Assembly (NCBI RefSeq): GCF_016522505.1
Contig: NZ_JAEHOH010000015.1
Coordinates: 1-64,000 of the forward strand
Source: Leucobacter chromiisoli
GTDB lineage: Bacteria; Actinomycetota; Actinomycetes; Actinomycetales; Microbacteriaceae
DNA length: 64,000 nucleotides
Direction of reading: 5' to 3'
Below, piece by piece: positions 44,941 through 53,832 of the stretch; within the stretch, counting starts at the first letter, position 1, and the number at the start of each line of letters is the position of its first letter. The notes beneath the pieces were generated by a model. It had not been told where the DNA came from. It did no database searches and saw only the letters and a list, made by a program, of their open reading frames with translations. The position numbers and the translations under genes are program-made.

Positions 44941-44979
44941 ATCCCGATCAACGTCACGACACCGCGGAGAAGCACCAGT

Positions 44980-46008
44980 ATGACCACGTGGAAGATGCCC
45001 ATCGAAGGCCACGAGCAGGAACGGCTGTGGCTCGCCTGGCCCACGACCGGCTACACCCTCGGCGACACCGAGGCCGAGGCCGAGGAGGCCCGCCGCACCT
45101 GGGCCGCCGTCGCCAACGCGGCGAGCGAGCACGAGCCGGTGACCGTCGTGGTGCACCCGGGCGACGAGGGCATCGCGCGCACGTACCTCTCGGGGCAGAT
45201 CGACATCGTGTCAGCTCCACTCAACGACGCCTGGATGCGCGACATCGGGCCGAGCTTCGTCATCGGCGACGACGGCCGGCTCGGGGCCGTGAACTTCGTG
45301 TTCAACGGCTGGGGCGGCCAGGACTGGGCCCGGTGGGACAACGACCAGCACATCGGGCGCTTCGTCGCCGAGGCCTCGGGTGCCGAGCTGATCGATTCCG
45401 AGATGGTGAACGAGGGCGGTGGCATCCAGGTCGACGGGGCCGGCCGCGTCGTGCTCACCGAGACGGTGCAGCTCGATCCGGGTCGCAATCCCGGCTGGAC
45501 GAAGGAGCGGGTCGAGGCCGAGCTCGCCCGCACGATCGGCACCACGAGCGCACTGTGGCTGCCCCGCGGCCTCTTCCGCGACCACGACACCTTCGGCACG
45601 CGCGGGCACTCCGACATCCTCGCGGTGTTCCCGAGCCCCGACACCCTCCTCATGCACCGGCAGGACGCGGAGTCGCACCCCGACCACGCGATCGCCCGCG
45701 AGAACCGAGCCGTCGCCGAGCGCTACCTGACGGACACCTCCGCCGGCTTCGAGATCCTCGACCTGCCCGCCCCCGAGACCCTGCACGACGAGGAGGGCTT
45801 CGTCGACTACAGCTACATCAACCACGTCGTCATCAACGGCGCCGTGCTCGCCTGCGCCTTCGACGACCCCGCCGACGATCGCGCCCTCGGCGTGCTGCGC
45901 GAGGTGTACCCGGGTCGCGAGGTCATCGGGCTCGACGCCCGCCCCCTCTTCGCCCGGGGCGGCGGCATCCACTGCATCACCCAGCAGCAGCCGAAGACCG
46001 GCGTCTGA
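44980..46008 (+). CDS. aguA: Agmatine deiminase
   Basis: 342-aa guanidino-modifying enzyme that converts agmatine to N-carbamoylputrescine and ammonia. The family motifs are complete: NDAWMRDIGPSFVI, NEGGGIQVDG, RGHSDILAVF and the catalytic cysteine in GGGIHCITQQQP near the C-terminus. The usual downstream enzyme, N-carbamoylputrescine amidase, is not adjacent. With the ureohydrolase at 20.4 kb the genome has two guanidino-hydrolysing routes. GGAG lies about 10 nt before the ATG. Confidence 0.93.
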   Translation: MTTWKMPIEGHEQERLWLAWPTTGYTLGDTEAEAEEARRTWAAVANAASEHEPVTVVVHPGDEGIARTYLSGQIDIVSAPLNDAWMRDIGPSFVIGDDGRLGAVNFVFNGWGGQDWARWDNDQHIGRFVAEASGAELIDSEMVNEGGGIQVDGAGRVVLTETVQLDPGRNPGWTKERVEAELARTIGTTSALWLPRGLFRDHDTFGTRGHSDILAVFPSPDTLLMHRQDAESHPDHAIARENRAVAERYLTDTSAGFEILDLPAPETLHDEEGFVDYSYINHVVINGAVLACAFDDPADDRALGVLREVYPGREVIGLDARPLFARGGGIHCITQQQPKTGV

Positions 46009-46042
46009 CAGAGGATCCCAGGCCCCTCCCGGGCCCGGGGCC

Positions 46043-46048
46043 TAGGGT
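46043..46048 (+). promoter_or_regulatory. -10 box for leaderless lipoprotein mRNA
   Basis: TAGGGT followed by 6 nt and the ATG at 46055; no Shine-Dalgarno in between. Confidence 0.4.
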
Positions 46049-46054
46049 GGGCGC

Positions 46055-46477
46055 ATGATCCGCGCACCGCTCCGAATCCCGCTCGCGCTGGCCGCGGTCG
46101 CGGCCGGCGCGAGCCTCGCCCTGACCGCGTGCAGTTCGGGCGAGGGGCCCGACGGCCCTGAGGGCTCCTGGGGCCGCCCCGACGCCCGGGAGCTGCCGTC
46201 GCTGGAGTTCGAGCCGGCCGACGCGGAGGGCGCCGAGCGCGCCGAGCGCGGCGACTACACCGGCACCGACGGCTGCAACCGCCTCGGCGGCGAGTACACC
46301 GTCGAGGGCGACCTCATCGACCTCGGCATGATGCGCTCGACGCTCATCTTCTGCGAGGGCGTCGACACCTGGCTCTCCCTGGCCCGAACCGCGAGGATCG
46401 AGCCGGGATCGCCGGCCACCATGACCTTCTACGACGAGAACGACGAGGAGATCGGCTCCCTCGAACGGACCGATTGA
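46055..46477 (+). CDS. META-domain-like lipoprotein
   Basis: 140-aa secreted protein. A signal sequence with lipobox LTAC (cysteine at about 26) is followed by a Gly/Pro/Glu-rich spacer and a short META/HslJ-like domain, recognisable by YTGTDGCNRLGGEYTVEGD and the second cysteine in TLIFCEGVDTWL. META domains occur in heat-shock and resistance-related lipoproteins of unknown mechanism. The gene ends 50 nt before a strong bidirectional terminator. Confidence 0.8.
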   Translation: MIRAPLRIPLALAAVAAGASLALTACSSGEGPDGPEGSWGRPDARELPSLEFEPADAEGAERAERGDYTGTDGCNRLGGEYTVEGDLIDLGMMRSTLIFCEGVDTWLSLARTARIEPGSPATMTFYDENDEEIGSLERTD

Positions 46478-46522
46478 GGGCCGGGCACGGCGGAACACCG
46501 AGACATGTCGAGTACCGCAAAA

Positions 46523-46564
46523 CGGCGAGGGCGGCGGGATCCGATGACCCCGCCGCCCTCGCCG
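46523..46564. terminator. Bidirectional terminator
   Basis: A perfect 16-bp inverted repeat (CGGCGAGGGCGGCGGG and its complement) with a 10-nt loop lies between the convergent META lipoprotein and small membrane protein genes. AAAA precedes the left arm, which gives a U-tract on the minus strand. Confidence 0.85.
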
Positions 46565-46576
46565 TCTCCGCGGCTC

Positions 46577-46927
46577 CTACCAGAGCACCGCCAGGCAGAC
46601 GTTGACGACCGACAGCCCGGCGATCGCGCCCAGCACGCCTCCCGAGACACTCGGCTTCTTGCGGTTCACGAGGACGAGCACGATGATGGCGAGCAGCACC
46701 ACCGTCTTCACGCCGATCTTCGCGTTGTTCGGGGCGCCGCCGAGCGCGTAGAGCATGCCGACGAGCGCCAGCCCCGTCACGAGCAGCAGCAGGGAGCCGT
46801 GGAGAATCCCCTTGCTCACCTTCGCCGTGCCCGCCTTCACATTGGGCAGCTGGGCGAGCGCGCCGCCCATCACCACTCCGAAGCCGACGATGTGCAGTAC
46901 GACGAGGACGCCCTTCAGAATCTCCAT
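46577..46927 (-). CDS. Small integral membrane protein, unknown
   Basis: 116-aa protein with about four hydrophobic helices (ILKGVLVVLHIVGFGVVMGG, LLLLVTGLALVGMLYAL, VVLLAIIVLVLVN, GAIAGLSVVNVCLAVLW). It has basic loops, including NRKKPS, and no signal cleavage site. Similar anonymous proteins are common in Microbacteriaceae. GGAGA lies 5 nt before the ATG. No function is assigned. Confidence 0.75.
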   Translation of the reverse strand: MEILKGVLVVLHIVGFGVVMGGALAQLPNVKAGTAKVSKGILHGSLLLLVTGLALVGMLYALGGAPNNAKIGVKTVVLLAIIVLVLVNRKKPSVSGGVLGAIAGLSVVNVCLAVLW

Positions 46928-47005
46928 GTCTCCAGGGTATCCGGCGCCGGGTAACGAAACCCTGGTCGCCCGCGCCTTCGGCTCTTCTTCGCCGCAGCCG
47001 GCCGA

Positions 47006-48397
47006 TCAGTCGAACGCGAGCGCGGTGACCGGCGACACCCTCACCGCGCGCCTCGACGGCACCGCGGCGGCGCCGAGCGCGAGCACCACCCCGAAGAGCA
47101 CCACCCCGGCGAGGATCGGCCACGGGATCGCGGGCGCCACGAGCCCGACCTCGAAGCCCATGAGCGACTGTGCCGCGGCCCAGCCGTAGAAGACGCCGAG
47201 CAGCAGTCCGAACCCGAGCGCGGCGAAGGTCATCTGGACGCTCTCCGCGACGACCATGCCCCGCACCTGGTCCCCGGTGAAACCGAGCGCCCTGAGCAGG
47301 CCGAGCTCGCGGGTGCGCTGCAGCACGCCGAGCGAGAGCGTGTTGACCATGCCCACGGCCGCGATGACCGCAGAGAAGCCGACGAGACCCGTGAAGACCG
47401 CGGTCGTGATCGCGAGCGTCTCGCGGAACGTCGCCGCCATGTCCGGATCCTGCGCGAACGCCGACAGCACCATGTTCTCGTAGCTCGCCAGGGCGACCGC
47501 GAACATCGTGACGAGCGTCACCCCGATGACCAGCCCGATCGTCGCCCGCGAGCTCCGATCCGGGAAGCGCACCGCGTTCGCCGCGGCGAGACGGCCGACG
47601 GGCCCGCTCCCGAGCAGACGCCCGGCGAGGCCCAGCAGCGGAGGCATGACGAGGTGCGCGCCGAGAGCGATGCCGGTGAACGAGAAGAGCCCGCCGAGGA
47701 ACGCGACGAAGAGCCCGAGCGGGGTGATGAGCCCCAGCAGGATCCCGAGCGCGAGCAGCGAGACGCCGATGATGATGATGAGGACGATCGCCCAGACGGT
47801 GCGCCCGCTGCGGCGCCTCGCCTCCTCCGGTCGGAGCTCCACGGCGGCTCCGGTCGCCTCGATGGGCGAGACCTTCCCCACGCGACGGGATCCCGACCAG
47901 GCGGCGGCCCACGTCGTGAGCACGACCACGGCGACGGCGACGATCACGAGCGGGGTGAACAGCGGGTAGTCACGCCCCTCGGGCAGCCAGCCGAGCGACG
48001 GGCCCCACGCGACGGCCGCGGCGCAGAGCCCCTCCGCGAGCACGAGTCCGATGACGGCGCCGATCGCGCCCATGACGAGCCCCTCGCCGGCGACTCCGGC
48101 GCGCACCCGGTTCGAGGTGGCTCCGACCAGCCGGAGCAGTGCGATCGTGCGCGTGCGCCCCGCGATGATGGTCGCGAAGGTGTTGGCCGTCACGATCGCT
48201 CCCACGTAGAGGGCGATGAGGATGAAGATCAGCGCCACCATCATGAGCACCAGGTAGAAGGTGCCCTGGCTCTCGACGAGGGCCGGGTCGATCGACGCGG
48301 TGAGGATCCCGGTGAACAGGATCAGGGTGACGGCGAACAGGCTCGACAGCGCCGAGACGACGACGGTGGCGGCGTGCTCGCGGAGGCCGGCCCTCAT
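47006..48397 (-). CDS. ABC transporter permease, FtsX/MacB-like
   Basis: 463-aa permease with two FtsX-like modules, each with a long helix near the start (for example VALIFILIALYVGAIVTANTFATII and FVGL-type helices later) and the TIALLRLVGATSNRVRAGVAGE / LGLLRALGFTGDQVRGMVVAE coupling segments. Such proteins, with their ATPase, move lipids, peptides or antibiotics, or act as mechanotransmitters. Its ATG overlaps the stop of the ATPase gene. The substrate is unknown; no two-component or peptide gene adjoins. Confidence 0.85.
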   Translation of the reverse strand: MRAGLREHAATVVVSALSSLFAVTLILFTGILTASIDPALVESQGTFYLVLMMVALIFILIALYVGAIVTANTFATIIAGRTRTIALLRLVGATSNRVRAGVAGEGLVMGAIGAVIGLVLAEGLCAAAVAWGPSLGWLPEGRDYPLFTPLVIVAVAVVVLTTWAAAWSGSRRVGKVSPIEATGAAVELRPEEARRRSGRTVWAIVLIIIIGVSLLALGILLGLITPLGLFVAFLGGLFSFTGIALGAHLVMPPLLGLAGRLLGSGPVGRLAAANAVRFPDRSSRATIGLVIGVTLVTMFAVALASYENMVLSAFAQDPDMAATFRETLAITTAVFTGLVGFSAVIAAVGMVNTLSLGVLQRTRELGLLRALGFTGDQVRGMVVAESVQMTFAALGFGLLLGVFYGWAAAQSLMGFEVGLVAPAIPWPILAGVVLFGVVLALGAAAVPSRRAVRVSPVTALAFD

Positions 48398-49167
48398 ACC
48401 TCGGCCCCCGCGCTCGCCTCGAGGTTCAGCATGGCCTCGGAGATCCGCTCCGGAGTCATCGCGCCGTGATCGGCCACGATGCGCCCGTCGGCGAGGAACA
48501 GGGTACGATCGGCGTGGCTCGCCGCCACGGGATCGTGGGTGACCATCGCGATGCTCTGACCCGCGTCGACCACGGCCGCGCGCAGCAGCCCGAGCACCTC
48601 GCGCCCCGTCCGCGAGTCGAGCGCGCCCGTCGGCTCGTCGGCGAAGATGACGTCGGGCCGCGTCGCGAGCGCGCGGGCGATCGCCACGCGCTGCTGCTGG
48701 CCGCCGGACAGCTCGTGCGGTCGATGGGCGGTGCGCTCCGAGAGGCCGAGCGCGTGCACGAGCGAGTCGATGCGCTCGCGCTCCTGCGCGTTCGGCCCGC
48801 GCCCGTCGAGCTCGAACGGCAGCCGCAGGTTGCCGCGCACGTCGAGCGTGGGCACCAGGTTGAAGGCCTGGAATACGAAGCCGATCCGGCGCCGCCGCAG
48901 CTTGGTGAGTGCCGCATCGCCCAGGCCCGTGATCTCGTCGTCGCCCAGCCAGGCCCGCCCTTCGCTGGGCGTGTCGAGCCCGGCCATGACGTGCATGAGG
49001 GTGGACTTGCCGGATCCCGAGGGGCCCATGATCGCGGTGAACTGCCCGCGCCGGATCCCGATCGACACGTCGTCGAGGGCGGTGACGCGGTGCTCCCCGG
49101 CGCCGTAGTGCTTGCTGAGGTGTGTGACTCGGGCGACGAGGCCCATATCGCTCGGTTGAATCTCCAT
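48394..49167 (-). CDS. ABC transporter ATP-binding protein, LolD/MacB-like
   Basis: 257-aa ATPase partner of the adjoining FtsX-type permease. Walker [11 protein letters not shown]-loop [12 protein letters not shown], signature LSGGQQQR, Walker [13 protein letters not shown] and switch VTHD are all present in the family order; [12 protein letters not shown] is typical of the lipoprotein/antibiotic-export (LolD/MacB) subgroup. The stop overlaps the permease start by 4 nt. GGAGATTCAA-type sequence lies at the start, and [10 protein letters not shown], seven codons later, is an alternative start. Confidence 0.9.
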   Translation of the reverse strand: MEIQPSDMGLVARVTHLSKHYGAGEHRVTALDDVSIGIRRGQFTAIMGPSGSGKSTLMHVMAGLDTPSEGRAWLGDDEITGLGDAALTKLRRRRIGFVFQAFNLVPTLDVRGNLRLPFELDGRGPNAQERERIDSLVHALGLSERTAHRPHELSGGQQQRVAIARALATRPDVIFADEPTGALDSRTGREVLGLLRAAVVDAGQSIAMVTHDPVAASHADRTLFLADGRIVADHGAMTPERISEAMLNLEASAGAEV

Positions 49168-49207
49168 GCCTCGACGCTACGGCCGCGCCGCGGCGCGGCG
49201 CGTCGGC

Positions 49208-49235
49208 CCCCGGTCCCAAGCGCATGGGACCGGGG
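49208..49235. terminator. Terminator after purH
   Basis: A perfect 11-bp stem CCCCGGTCCCA / TGGGACCGGGG with a 6-nt loop lies 26 nt past the purH stop. Confidence 0.8.
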
Positions 49236-49260
49236 TACCGATGTGCCGGATCGGCGGGAC

Positions 49261-50919
49261 TCAGTGGAAGAAGTGGCGCTCGCCGGTGAAGTACATGGTG
49301 ACGCCGGCCGCCTTCGCGGCCTCGACGACCTCGGGATCCCGCACGGAGCCGCCCGGCTGCACGACCGCGCGCACCCCGGCGTCGAGCAGCACCTGCAGGC
49401 CGTCGGCGAAGGGGAAGAAGGCGTCGGAGGCCGCCACCGACCCCGCGGCCCGCTCCCCCGCCCGCTCGACGGCGAGGCGGCACGAGTCGACCCGGTTGAC
49501 CTGCCCCATGCCGACGCCGACCGAGGCGCCGTCCTTCGTCAGCAGGATCGCGTTCGACTTCACCGCCCGGCAGGCGCGCCAGGCGAATTCGAGCTCGGCG
49601 AGGGTCTCGGCGTCGGCGGGCTCGCCCGTCGCGAGCTCCCACTCCGCGGCGGGCGCGAATGCGCGATCGGCGTCCTGCAGCAGGAAGCCGCCCGACACCT
49701 GGCGCAGCTCAACCGGGTTGGGCGCGAAGTCGGCCGGCAGCACGAGCAGCCTGACGTTCTTCTTCCTCGTGAGGATCGCGAGCGCCTCGGGTTCGAAGCC
49801 CGGCGCCACGATCACCTCGGTGAAGATGCCGGAGACCGTCTCCGCCATCTGCGCGGTGACGACGCGGTTGGCCGCGATGACGCCGCCGAAGGCCGACACG
49901 GGATCGCAGGCGTGCGCGAGCTCGTGCGCCGCGGCGATGGGATCAGCGGCGTCTTCGGGGGCGACCGCGATGCCGCAGGGGTTCGCGTGCTTGATGATCG
50001 CGACGGCCGGCCGCTCGTGGTCGAACGCGGCGCGCAGCGCCGCGTCGGCGTCGACGAAGTTGTTGTACGACATCTCCTTGCCGTGCAGCTGGGTCGCCTG
50101 CGCGATGCCCGTGCCGTCGCTCTCGGTGAAGAGCGCGCCGCGCTGGTGGCTGTTCTCGCCGTAGCGCAGCACCGCCTCGCGCAGGCCGAACACCTCGTAC
50201 CCGACGTAGCCGTCGGCGCCCTCGAAGATGCTGTCGACCGAGGCGTCCGCCTGGGCGTCATCGTCGAGCGTCGCGTCGCTCCAGGCGCGCTCCTCCTGCT
50301 CGAGGAACCAGTTCGCGACCGAGGCGTCGTACTGGGCGGTGTGCACGAAGGCCTCGGTGGCGAGCGAGCGGCGCAGCTCGAGCGTCGTGCCGCCGGTGCG
50401 CACCGCCTCGATGACCTCGTCGTAGCGGAGGGGCGAGACGACGATCGCGGCGTTCGCGTGGTTCTTCGCGGTCGCGCGCACCATCGCCGGGCCGCCGATG
50501 TCGACGTTCTCGACGATGTCGGCGGCCGGCTTGCCCGCCGCGACCGTCTCGTCGAAGGGGTACAGGTTCACGACGACGAGTTCGAAGGGCGCGAATCCGA
50601 GCTCCTCGAGCTGGCGGCGGTGGTCGGCGAGGCGCAGGTCGGCGAGCAGGCCCGAGTGGACGGCGGGGTGCAGGGTCTTCACGCGGCCGTCGAGCGCCTC
50701 GGCGAAGCCCGTGACCTCCGAGACGTCGGTGACGGGGTGCCCGGCCTCGCGGATCGTGGACGCGGTCGAGCCCGTCGAGACGATCTCGACCCCGGCCTCC
50801 GCGAGGGCGGCTGCGAGGTCCAGCAGGCGCGTCTTGTCGCTCACCGAGATGAGCGCGCGCCGCACGGGGACGACGTCGCGGTGCTCGTACAGGCTGGGAT
50901 CGTGGCTCTTCACTGCCAT
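49261..50919 (-). CDS. purH: Bifunctional AICAR transformylase/IMP cyclohydrolase
   Basis: Catalyses the last two steps of inosinate synthesis: formylation of AICAR and ring closure to IMP. The 552-aa protein has the IMP cyclohydrolase domain first ([43 protein letters not shown]) and the transformylase after about residue 215, with the catalytic KHANPCGIA and [12 protein letters not shown] at 50919 is chosen since AAGGAG is 8 nt upstream; the gene overlaps purN by 10 nt, forming the usual purN-purH unit. Confidence 0.96.
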   Translation of the reverse strand: MAVKSHDPSLYEHRDVVPVRRALISVSDKTRLLDLAAALAEAGVEIVSTGSTASTIREAGHPVTDVSEVTGFAEALDGRVKTLHPAVHSGLLADLRLADHRRQLEELGFAPFELVVVNLYPFDETVAAGKPAADIVENVDIGGPAMVRATAKNHANAAIVVSPLRYDEVIEAVRTGGTTLELRRSLATEAFVHTAQYDASVANWFLEQEERAWSDATLDDDAQADASVDSIFEGADGYVGYEVFGLREAVLRYGENSHQRGALFTESDGTGIAQATQLHGKEMSYNNFVDADAALRAAFDHERPAVAIIKHANPCGIAVAPEDAADPIAAAHELAHACDPVSAFGGVIAANRVVTAQMAETVSGIFTEVIVAPGFEPEALAILTRKKNVRLLVLPADFAPNPVELRQVSGGFLLQDADRAFAPAAEWELATGEPADAETLAELEFAWRACRAVKSNAILLTKDGASVGVGMGQVNRVDSCRLAVERAGERAAGSVAASDAFFPFADGLQVLLDAGVRAVVQPGGSVRDPEVVEAAKAAGVTMYFTGERHFFH

Positions 50920-51701
50920 CGTGTGCGCTCCTTGCATGGGGTGGAGTGGTCGGTCTCGGGAGATCGGTCTCGTCGGTGGTCGGTCTCGTCGACGGCGCCG
51001 GACGCCGCGATCCGCAGGTCGAGCTCGCCCGCGGCGATCTCGCGCACGGTCTCGACGAGGAGCGGACGCTCGAGCTGCTTGATGCGCTCGTGCAGCTCCT
51101 CCTCGGTCTCACCCGGCCGCACCTGCACCGCGGCGCGGCGCAGTGCGGGTCCGGTATCGACGCCCTCGTCGATGACGTGGACGGTCACACCGGTCTCGGT
51201 CGCGCCCGCCACGAGCGCGTCGCGCACGGCGTGGGCCCCGGGGAAGAGCGGCAGCAGCGCGGGATGGGTGTTGATGAGGTTCGGCGAGAACGCGCGCACG
51301 AAGCCGGCGGGCAGGATCCGCATCAGACCGGCGCTCACCACGAGACCGGGCTCCCGGGCGGCGTCGCGAACCGGGTCCGGATCGGAGGTCGGACCGGAAG
51401 CCGAGCCCGCACCCGAGGCCGAGCCCGGACCGGAAGCCGGGCCGGGGGCGGAAACGCCGGAGACGCCGTGCTCCCGGATCGCGGCGGCGAGCGCCTGCCC
51501 CCACTCCTCGCGGGTGGCGTAGTCGCGGGGCCGCACGATGAAGGTCGGCACTCCCGCCGCCTCGGCGTGGGCGAGTCCGGCCGCGTCGGTGTCGGAGCCG
51601 ACGGCCACGACGCGGGCGGGGTAAGCGGGATCGGCGGCGGCGTCGAGCAGCGCCTTGAGGTTGCTCCCGCCGCCGGAGATGAGTACCGCGAGTTTCAGCA
51701 C
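50910..51701 (-). CDS. purN: Phosphoribosylglycinamide formyltransferase with insertion
   Basis: Formylates GAR using 10-formyl-tetrahydrofolate in purine synthesis. The N-terminal [18 protein letters not shown], the catalytic NxHPxLLPxFPG segment ([14 protein letters not shown]) and [12 protein letters not shown] are present. A 35-residue Gly/Ser/Ala/Pro-rich insertion ([18 protein letters not shown] and following) sits in the middle and a long polar tail follows, so the 263-aa length exceeds the usual 190-215. GTG at 51701 fits a leaderless transcript from TAGACT at 51708-51713. purH overlaps its end. Confidence 0.92.
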   Translation of the reverse strand: MLKLAVLISGGGSNLKALLDAAADPAYPARVVAVGSDTDAAGLAHAEAAGVPTFIVRPRDYATREEWGQALAAAIREHGVSGVSAPGPASGPGSASGAGSASGPTSDPDPVRDAAREPGLVVSAGLMRILPAGFVRAFSPNLINTHPALLPLFPGAHAVRDALVAGATETGVTVHVIDEGVDTGPALRRAAVQVRPGETEEELHERIKQLERPLLVETVREIAAGELDLRIAASGAVDETDHRRDRSPETDHSTPCKERTRWQ

Positions 51702-51707
51702 CAGCAC

Positions 51708-51713
51708 AGTCTA
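51708..51713 (-). promoter_or_regulatory. -10 box for leaderless purN-purH mRNA
   Basis: TAGACT on the minus strand is 6 nt upstream of the GTG at 51701. An alternative GTG at 51707 would directly abut the -10 box and is therefore less likely. Confidence 0.5.
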
Positions 51714-51802
51714 CCCGCGCCCCGACCGGTGCCGACCCGAGTTCCTCGATAGGCTGATCGACGCGCATCCCTACGTGATCCACCTCCAGAAAGCGAGCGA
51801 GA

Positions 51803-52708
51803 GTGACAGCGGCACTTCGCGAGGGGCACCGCGCCCGGCGCCGCCGGGAGACCGCGACCGCCTACACCCTCTTGATCCCCAGCTTCGTCGGCGTGGGGCT
51901 CTTCCTCGTCGTCCCCGTGCTCATCGTGGTCGTGCTCACCTTCATGCGGTGGGATCTCATCTCGCCTCCCCAGTGGGTCGGCCTCGCGAACTACGAGTGG
52001 CTCGCGAGCAACGGACGGTTCTGGAACTCGCTGCTGGTGACCGCCACGTTCGTGCTGCTCGCGATCCCCGCCTCCGTGGCGCTCGGGCTCCTGCTCGCGC
52101 TGGGCCTCAACCGGCGCCTGCCCGGATCGAACCTGCTCCGGATCGTCTACGTGCTGCCGTGGGTGTGCGCTCCCCTCGCCCTCGGGGTGGTGTGGCGCTG
52201 GCTGCTCGATCCCGCGAACGGCGCCGTCAACGTGCTGTTCGGCCGGCGCATCGAGTGGATGAGCGACCCGTCGCTCGCGCTGCCGGCGGTGGCCTTCGTC
52301 TACGTCTGGACGCAGGTGGGCTACATCTCGCTGTTCTTCCTCGCGGGGCTGCAGAACATCCCCCGTTCCGTATACGACGCCGCGAAGATCGACGGCGCGG
52401 GGCCCGTGCGGACGCTGTTCTCCCTGACGCTGCCGCTCCTGCGCCCGACCACCTTCTTCGTCAGCGTCACCTCCGTGATCGCCTCGTTCCAGGTCTTCGA
52501 CCTCGTGTACGGACTCACGGGCTCCGCGGCCGGCTATCCCGCGGGATCCACCGACGTCATCGTCACGCGCATCTACCAGGAGGCCTTCGTCTCGCTGAAC
52601 CTGGGCCGCGCGTCGGTCATGGCGCTCGCGCTCTTCGCCGTCCTCGTCGTCGTCACCGTCGTTCAGCAGCGGTACTTCTCCCGCCGGACCACCTACGACA
52701 TGTCGTGA
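51803..52708 (+). CDS. Carbohydrate ABC importer permease (MalF-like)
   Basis: 301-aa inner-membrane permease with six helices, first of two for a CUT1-type sugar importer. The EAA loop that contacts the ATPase reads SVYDAAKIDGAGPVRTLFSLTLPLL (split here as YDAAKIDGAGPVR and FSLTLPLL). Translation starts at GTG 51803 with GCGAGCGAGAG upstream. No ATPase gene is in the operon, so it probably uses a shared MsiK-type ATPase encoded elsewhere, as is usual in actinobacteria. The sugar is unknown. Confidence 0.9.
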   Translation: MTAALREGHRARRRRETATAYTLLIPSFVGVGLFLVVPVLIVVVLTFMRWDLISPPQWVGLANYEWLASNGRFWNSLLVTATFVLLAIPASVALGLLLALGLNRRLPGSNLLRIVYVLPWVCAPLALGVVWRWLLDPANGAVNVLFGRRIEWMSDPSLALPAVAFVYVWTQVGYISLFFLAGLQNIPRSVYDAAKIDGAGPVRTLFSLTLPLLRPTTFFVSVTSVIASFQVFDLVYGLTGSAAGYPAGSTDVIVTRIYQEAFVSLNLGRASVMALALFAVLVVVTVVQQRYFSRRTTYDMS

Positions 52709-52721
52709 GGAAGGCAGCACC

Positions 52722-53594
52722 GTGACCTCCGCAGCAGATGCCCGCCCCGCCGGAAGACGCCCCGTGAGGCTGGGCCGGGCGGCTTCCCTGGCCCTCACCT
52801 ACCTCATGCTCGTCGCCGGCGCGCTCATCATGGTGCTGCCGTTCGTGTTCTCCGTGGTCACGGCGTTGAAGACGCCGCGCCAGTTCGCGACCGCGCCACC
52901 GCTCACCCTTCCCGACCCGGCGACCGCGGAGAACCTCCTCACGCTCTTCACCCCGCAGTACCAGTTCTGGACGCCGATCGCGGTGACCGCCCAGGTCGTG
53001 GTCGTGATGGTCATCGGCCAGATGGTCTCCTCCGTGCTCGCGGCGTACGCGTTCGCGACGCTCAGGTTCCCCGGGCGCGATGCGCTCTTCTGGGTGTACG
53101 TCTCCACCCTGATGATCCCCGCCGTGGTCACGATCATCCCGCTCTACGTCATGATGTCGGAGGCGGGGCTCCGCAACTCGTTCGCCGGCCTGGTGGTGCC
53201 GCTGATGTTCGGCTCGCCGTACGCGATCTTCCTGCTGCGCGAGAACTTCCGGTCGACGCCGGCCGAGATCCTGGACGCCGCCCGCATCGACGGCGCGGGG
53301 CCGATCCGCCGCCTCGTCTCCGTGGTGCTGCCGATGAACAAGCCGATCCTCGCGACGCTGCTCATCATCACCGTCGTGACGCACTGGAACAACTTCATGT
53401 GGCCCTCCATCATCGCCCCGGCCTCTGAGTGGCGCGTCATCACCGTGGCGACGGCCGCCCTGCAGTCCCAGTACGACGGCAACTGGACCCTCGTGATGGC
53501 GGCGACGACGGTAGCGCTCGCCCCGCTCATCGTCCTGTTCCTCGTCTTCCAGAACCAGATCACGCGCTCGATCGGGATCACGGGCGTGCGCTGA
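52722..53594 (+). CDS. Carbohydrate ABC importer permease (MalG-like)
   Basis: 290-aa permease with six helices, partner of the preceding one (13 nt gap). EAA loop: EILDAARIDGAGPIRR, followed by VLPMNKPILAT; final segment NQITRSIGITGVR is the common CUT1 ending. GTG start with GAGGAAGG 8 nt upstream. A long palindromic element and then the binding-protein gene follow, an order (permeases first, binding protein last) that is less common than the reverse. Confidence 0.9.
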   Translation: MTSAADARPAGRRPVRLGRAASLALTYLMLVAGALIMVLPFVFSVVTALKTPRQFATAPPLTLPDPATAENLLTLFTPQYQFWTPIAVTAQVVVVMVIGQMVSSVLAAYAFATLRFPGRDALFWVYVSTLMIPAVVTIIPLYVMMSEAGLRNSFAGLVVPLMFGSPYAIFLLRENFRSTPAEILDAARIDGAGPIRRLVSVVLPMNKPILATLLIITVVTHWNNFMWPSIIAPASEWRVITVATAALQSQYDGNWTLVMAATTVALAPLIVLFLVFQNQITRSIGITGVR

Positions 53595-53614
53595 TCCCGT
53601 CTCGGCGCCCGCCG

Positions 53615-53680
53615 GCGGAAGATCTGCCGCCAGCGGAACCGACGCTCCGATCCGAGTTCCGCCGACGGCAGATCTTCCGC
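53615..53680. repeat. Long palindromic element between permease and binding-protein genes
   Basis: Arms of 25 nt (53615-53639 and 53656-53680) enclose a 16-nt loop. The core GCGGAAGATCTGCCG pairs with its complement without error and the inner GCGGAAC / GTTCCGC also matches; two A/C mismatches on this strand become G-U pairs in minus-strand RNA. It lies 20 nt after the MalG-like stop. In an operon it could act as a partial terminator or RNA-end protector. Confidence 0.7.
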
Positions 53681-53737
53681 TGGAGGCGGGTGCGCGACGC
53701 CCGAGACCGAGCCCCGACCGCGCCGGATCCTCCGGGC

Positions 53738-53769
53738 GTTGCCGAATCGTGACCGTCACAGGGGGCAAC
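53738..53769. promoter_or_regulatory. Nested inverted repeats upstream of the binding-protein gene
   Basis: GTTGCC (53738-53743) and GGCAAC (53764-53769) enclose GTGAC-C-GTCAC (53749-53759), two nearly concentric dyads about 64 nt before the binding-protein ATG. They could be an operator for separate control of that gene. Confidence 0.4.
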
Positions 53770-53832
53770 ACGGCGCCTCGCGACCCCTCGGACGCGCAGA
53801 ATGGAATAGTTGTCGTTTCAATAAGGAGTGTT

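Larger units (their letters stand above)
44542..44979. other. 438-nt divergent gap between monooxygenase operon and aguA
   Basis: No gene. From left to right it contains the leader and AT-rich promoter of the monooxygenase operon (44596-44659), a long palindromic element (44692-44766), a G-run tract on the plus strand (44780-44890) and a 20-bp palindrome covering the likely aguA -10 box (44921-44940). Confidence 0.6.

Noticed and set aside
48466-51522. Plus-strand 1018-codon frame opposite the ABC ATPase, purH and purN
   Set aside because: Non-coding shadow; the minus-strand genes have complete catalytic motifs and ribosome or promoter signals.
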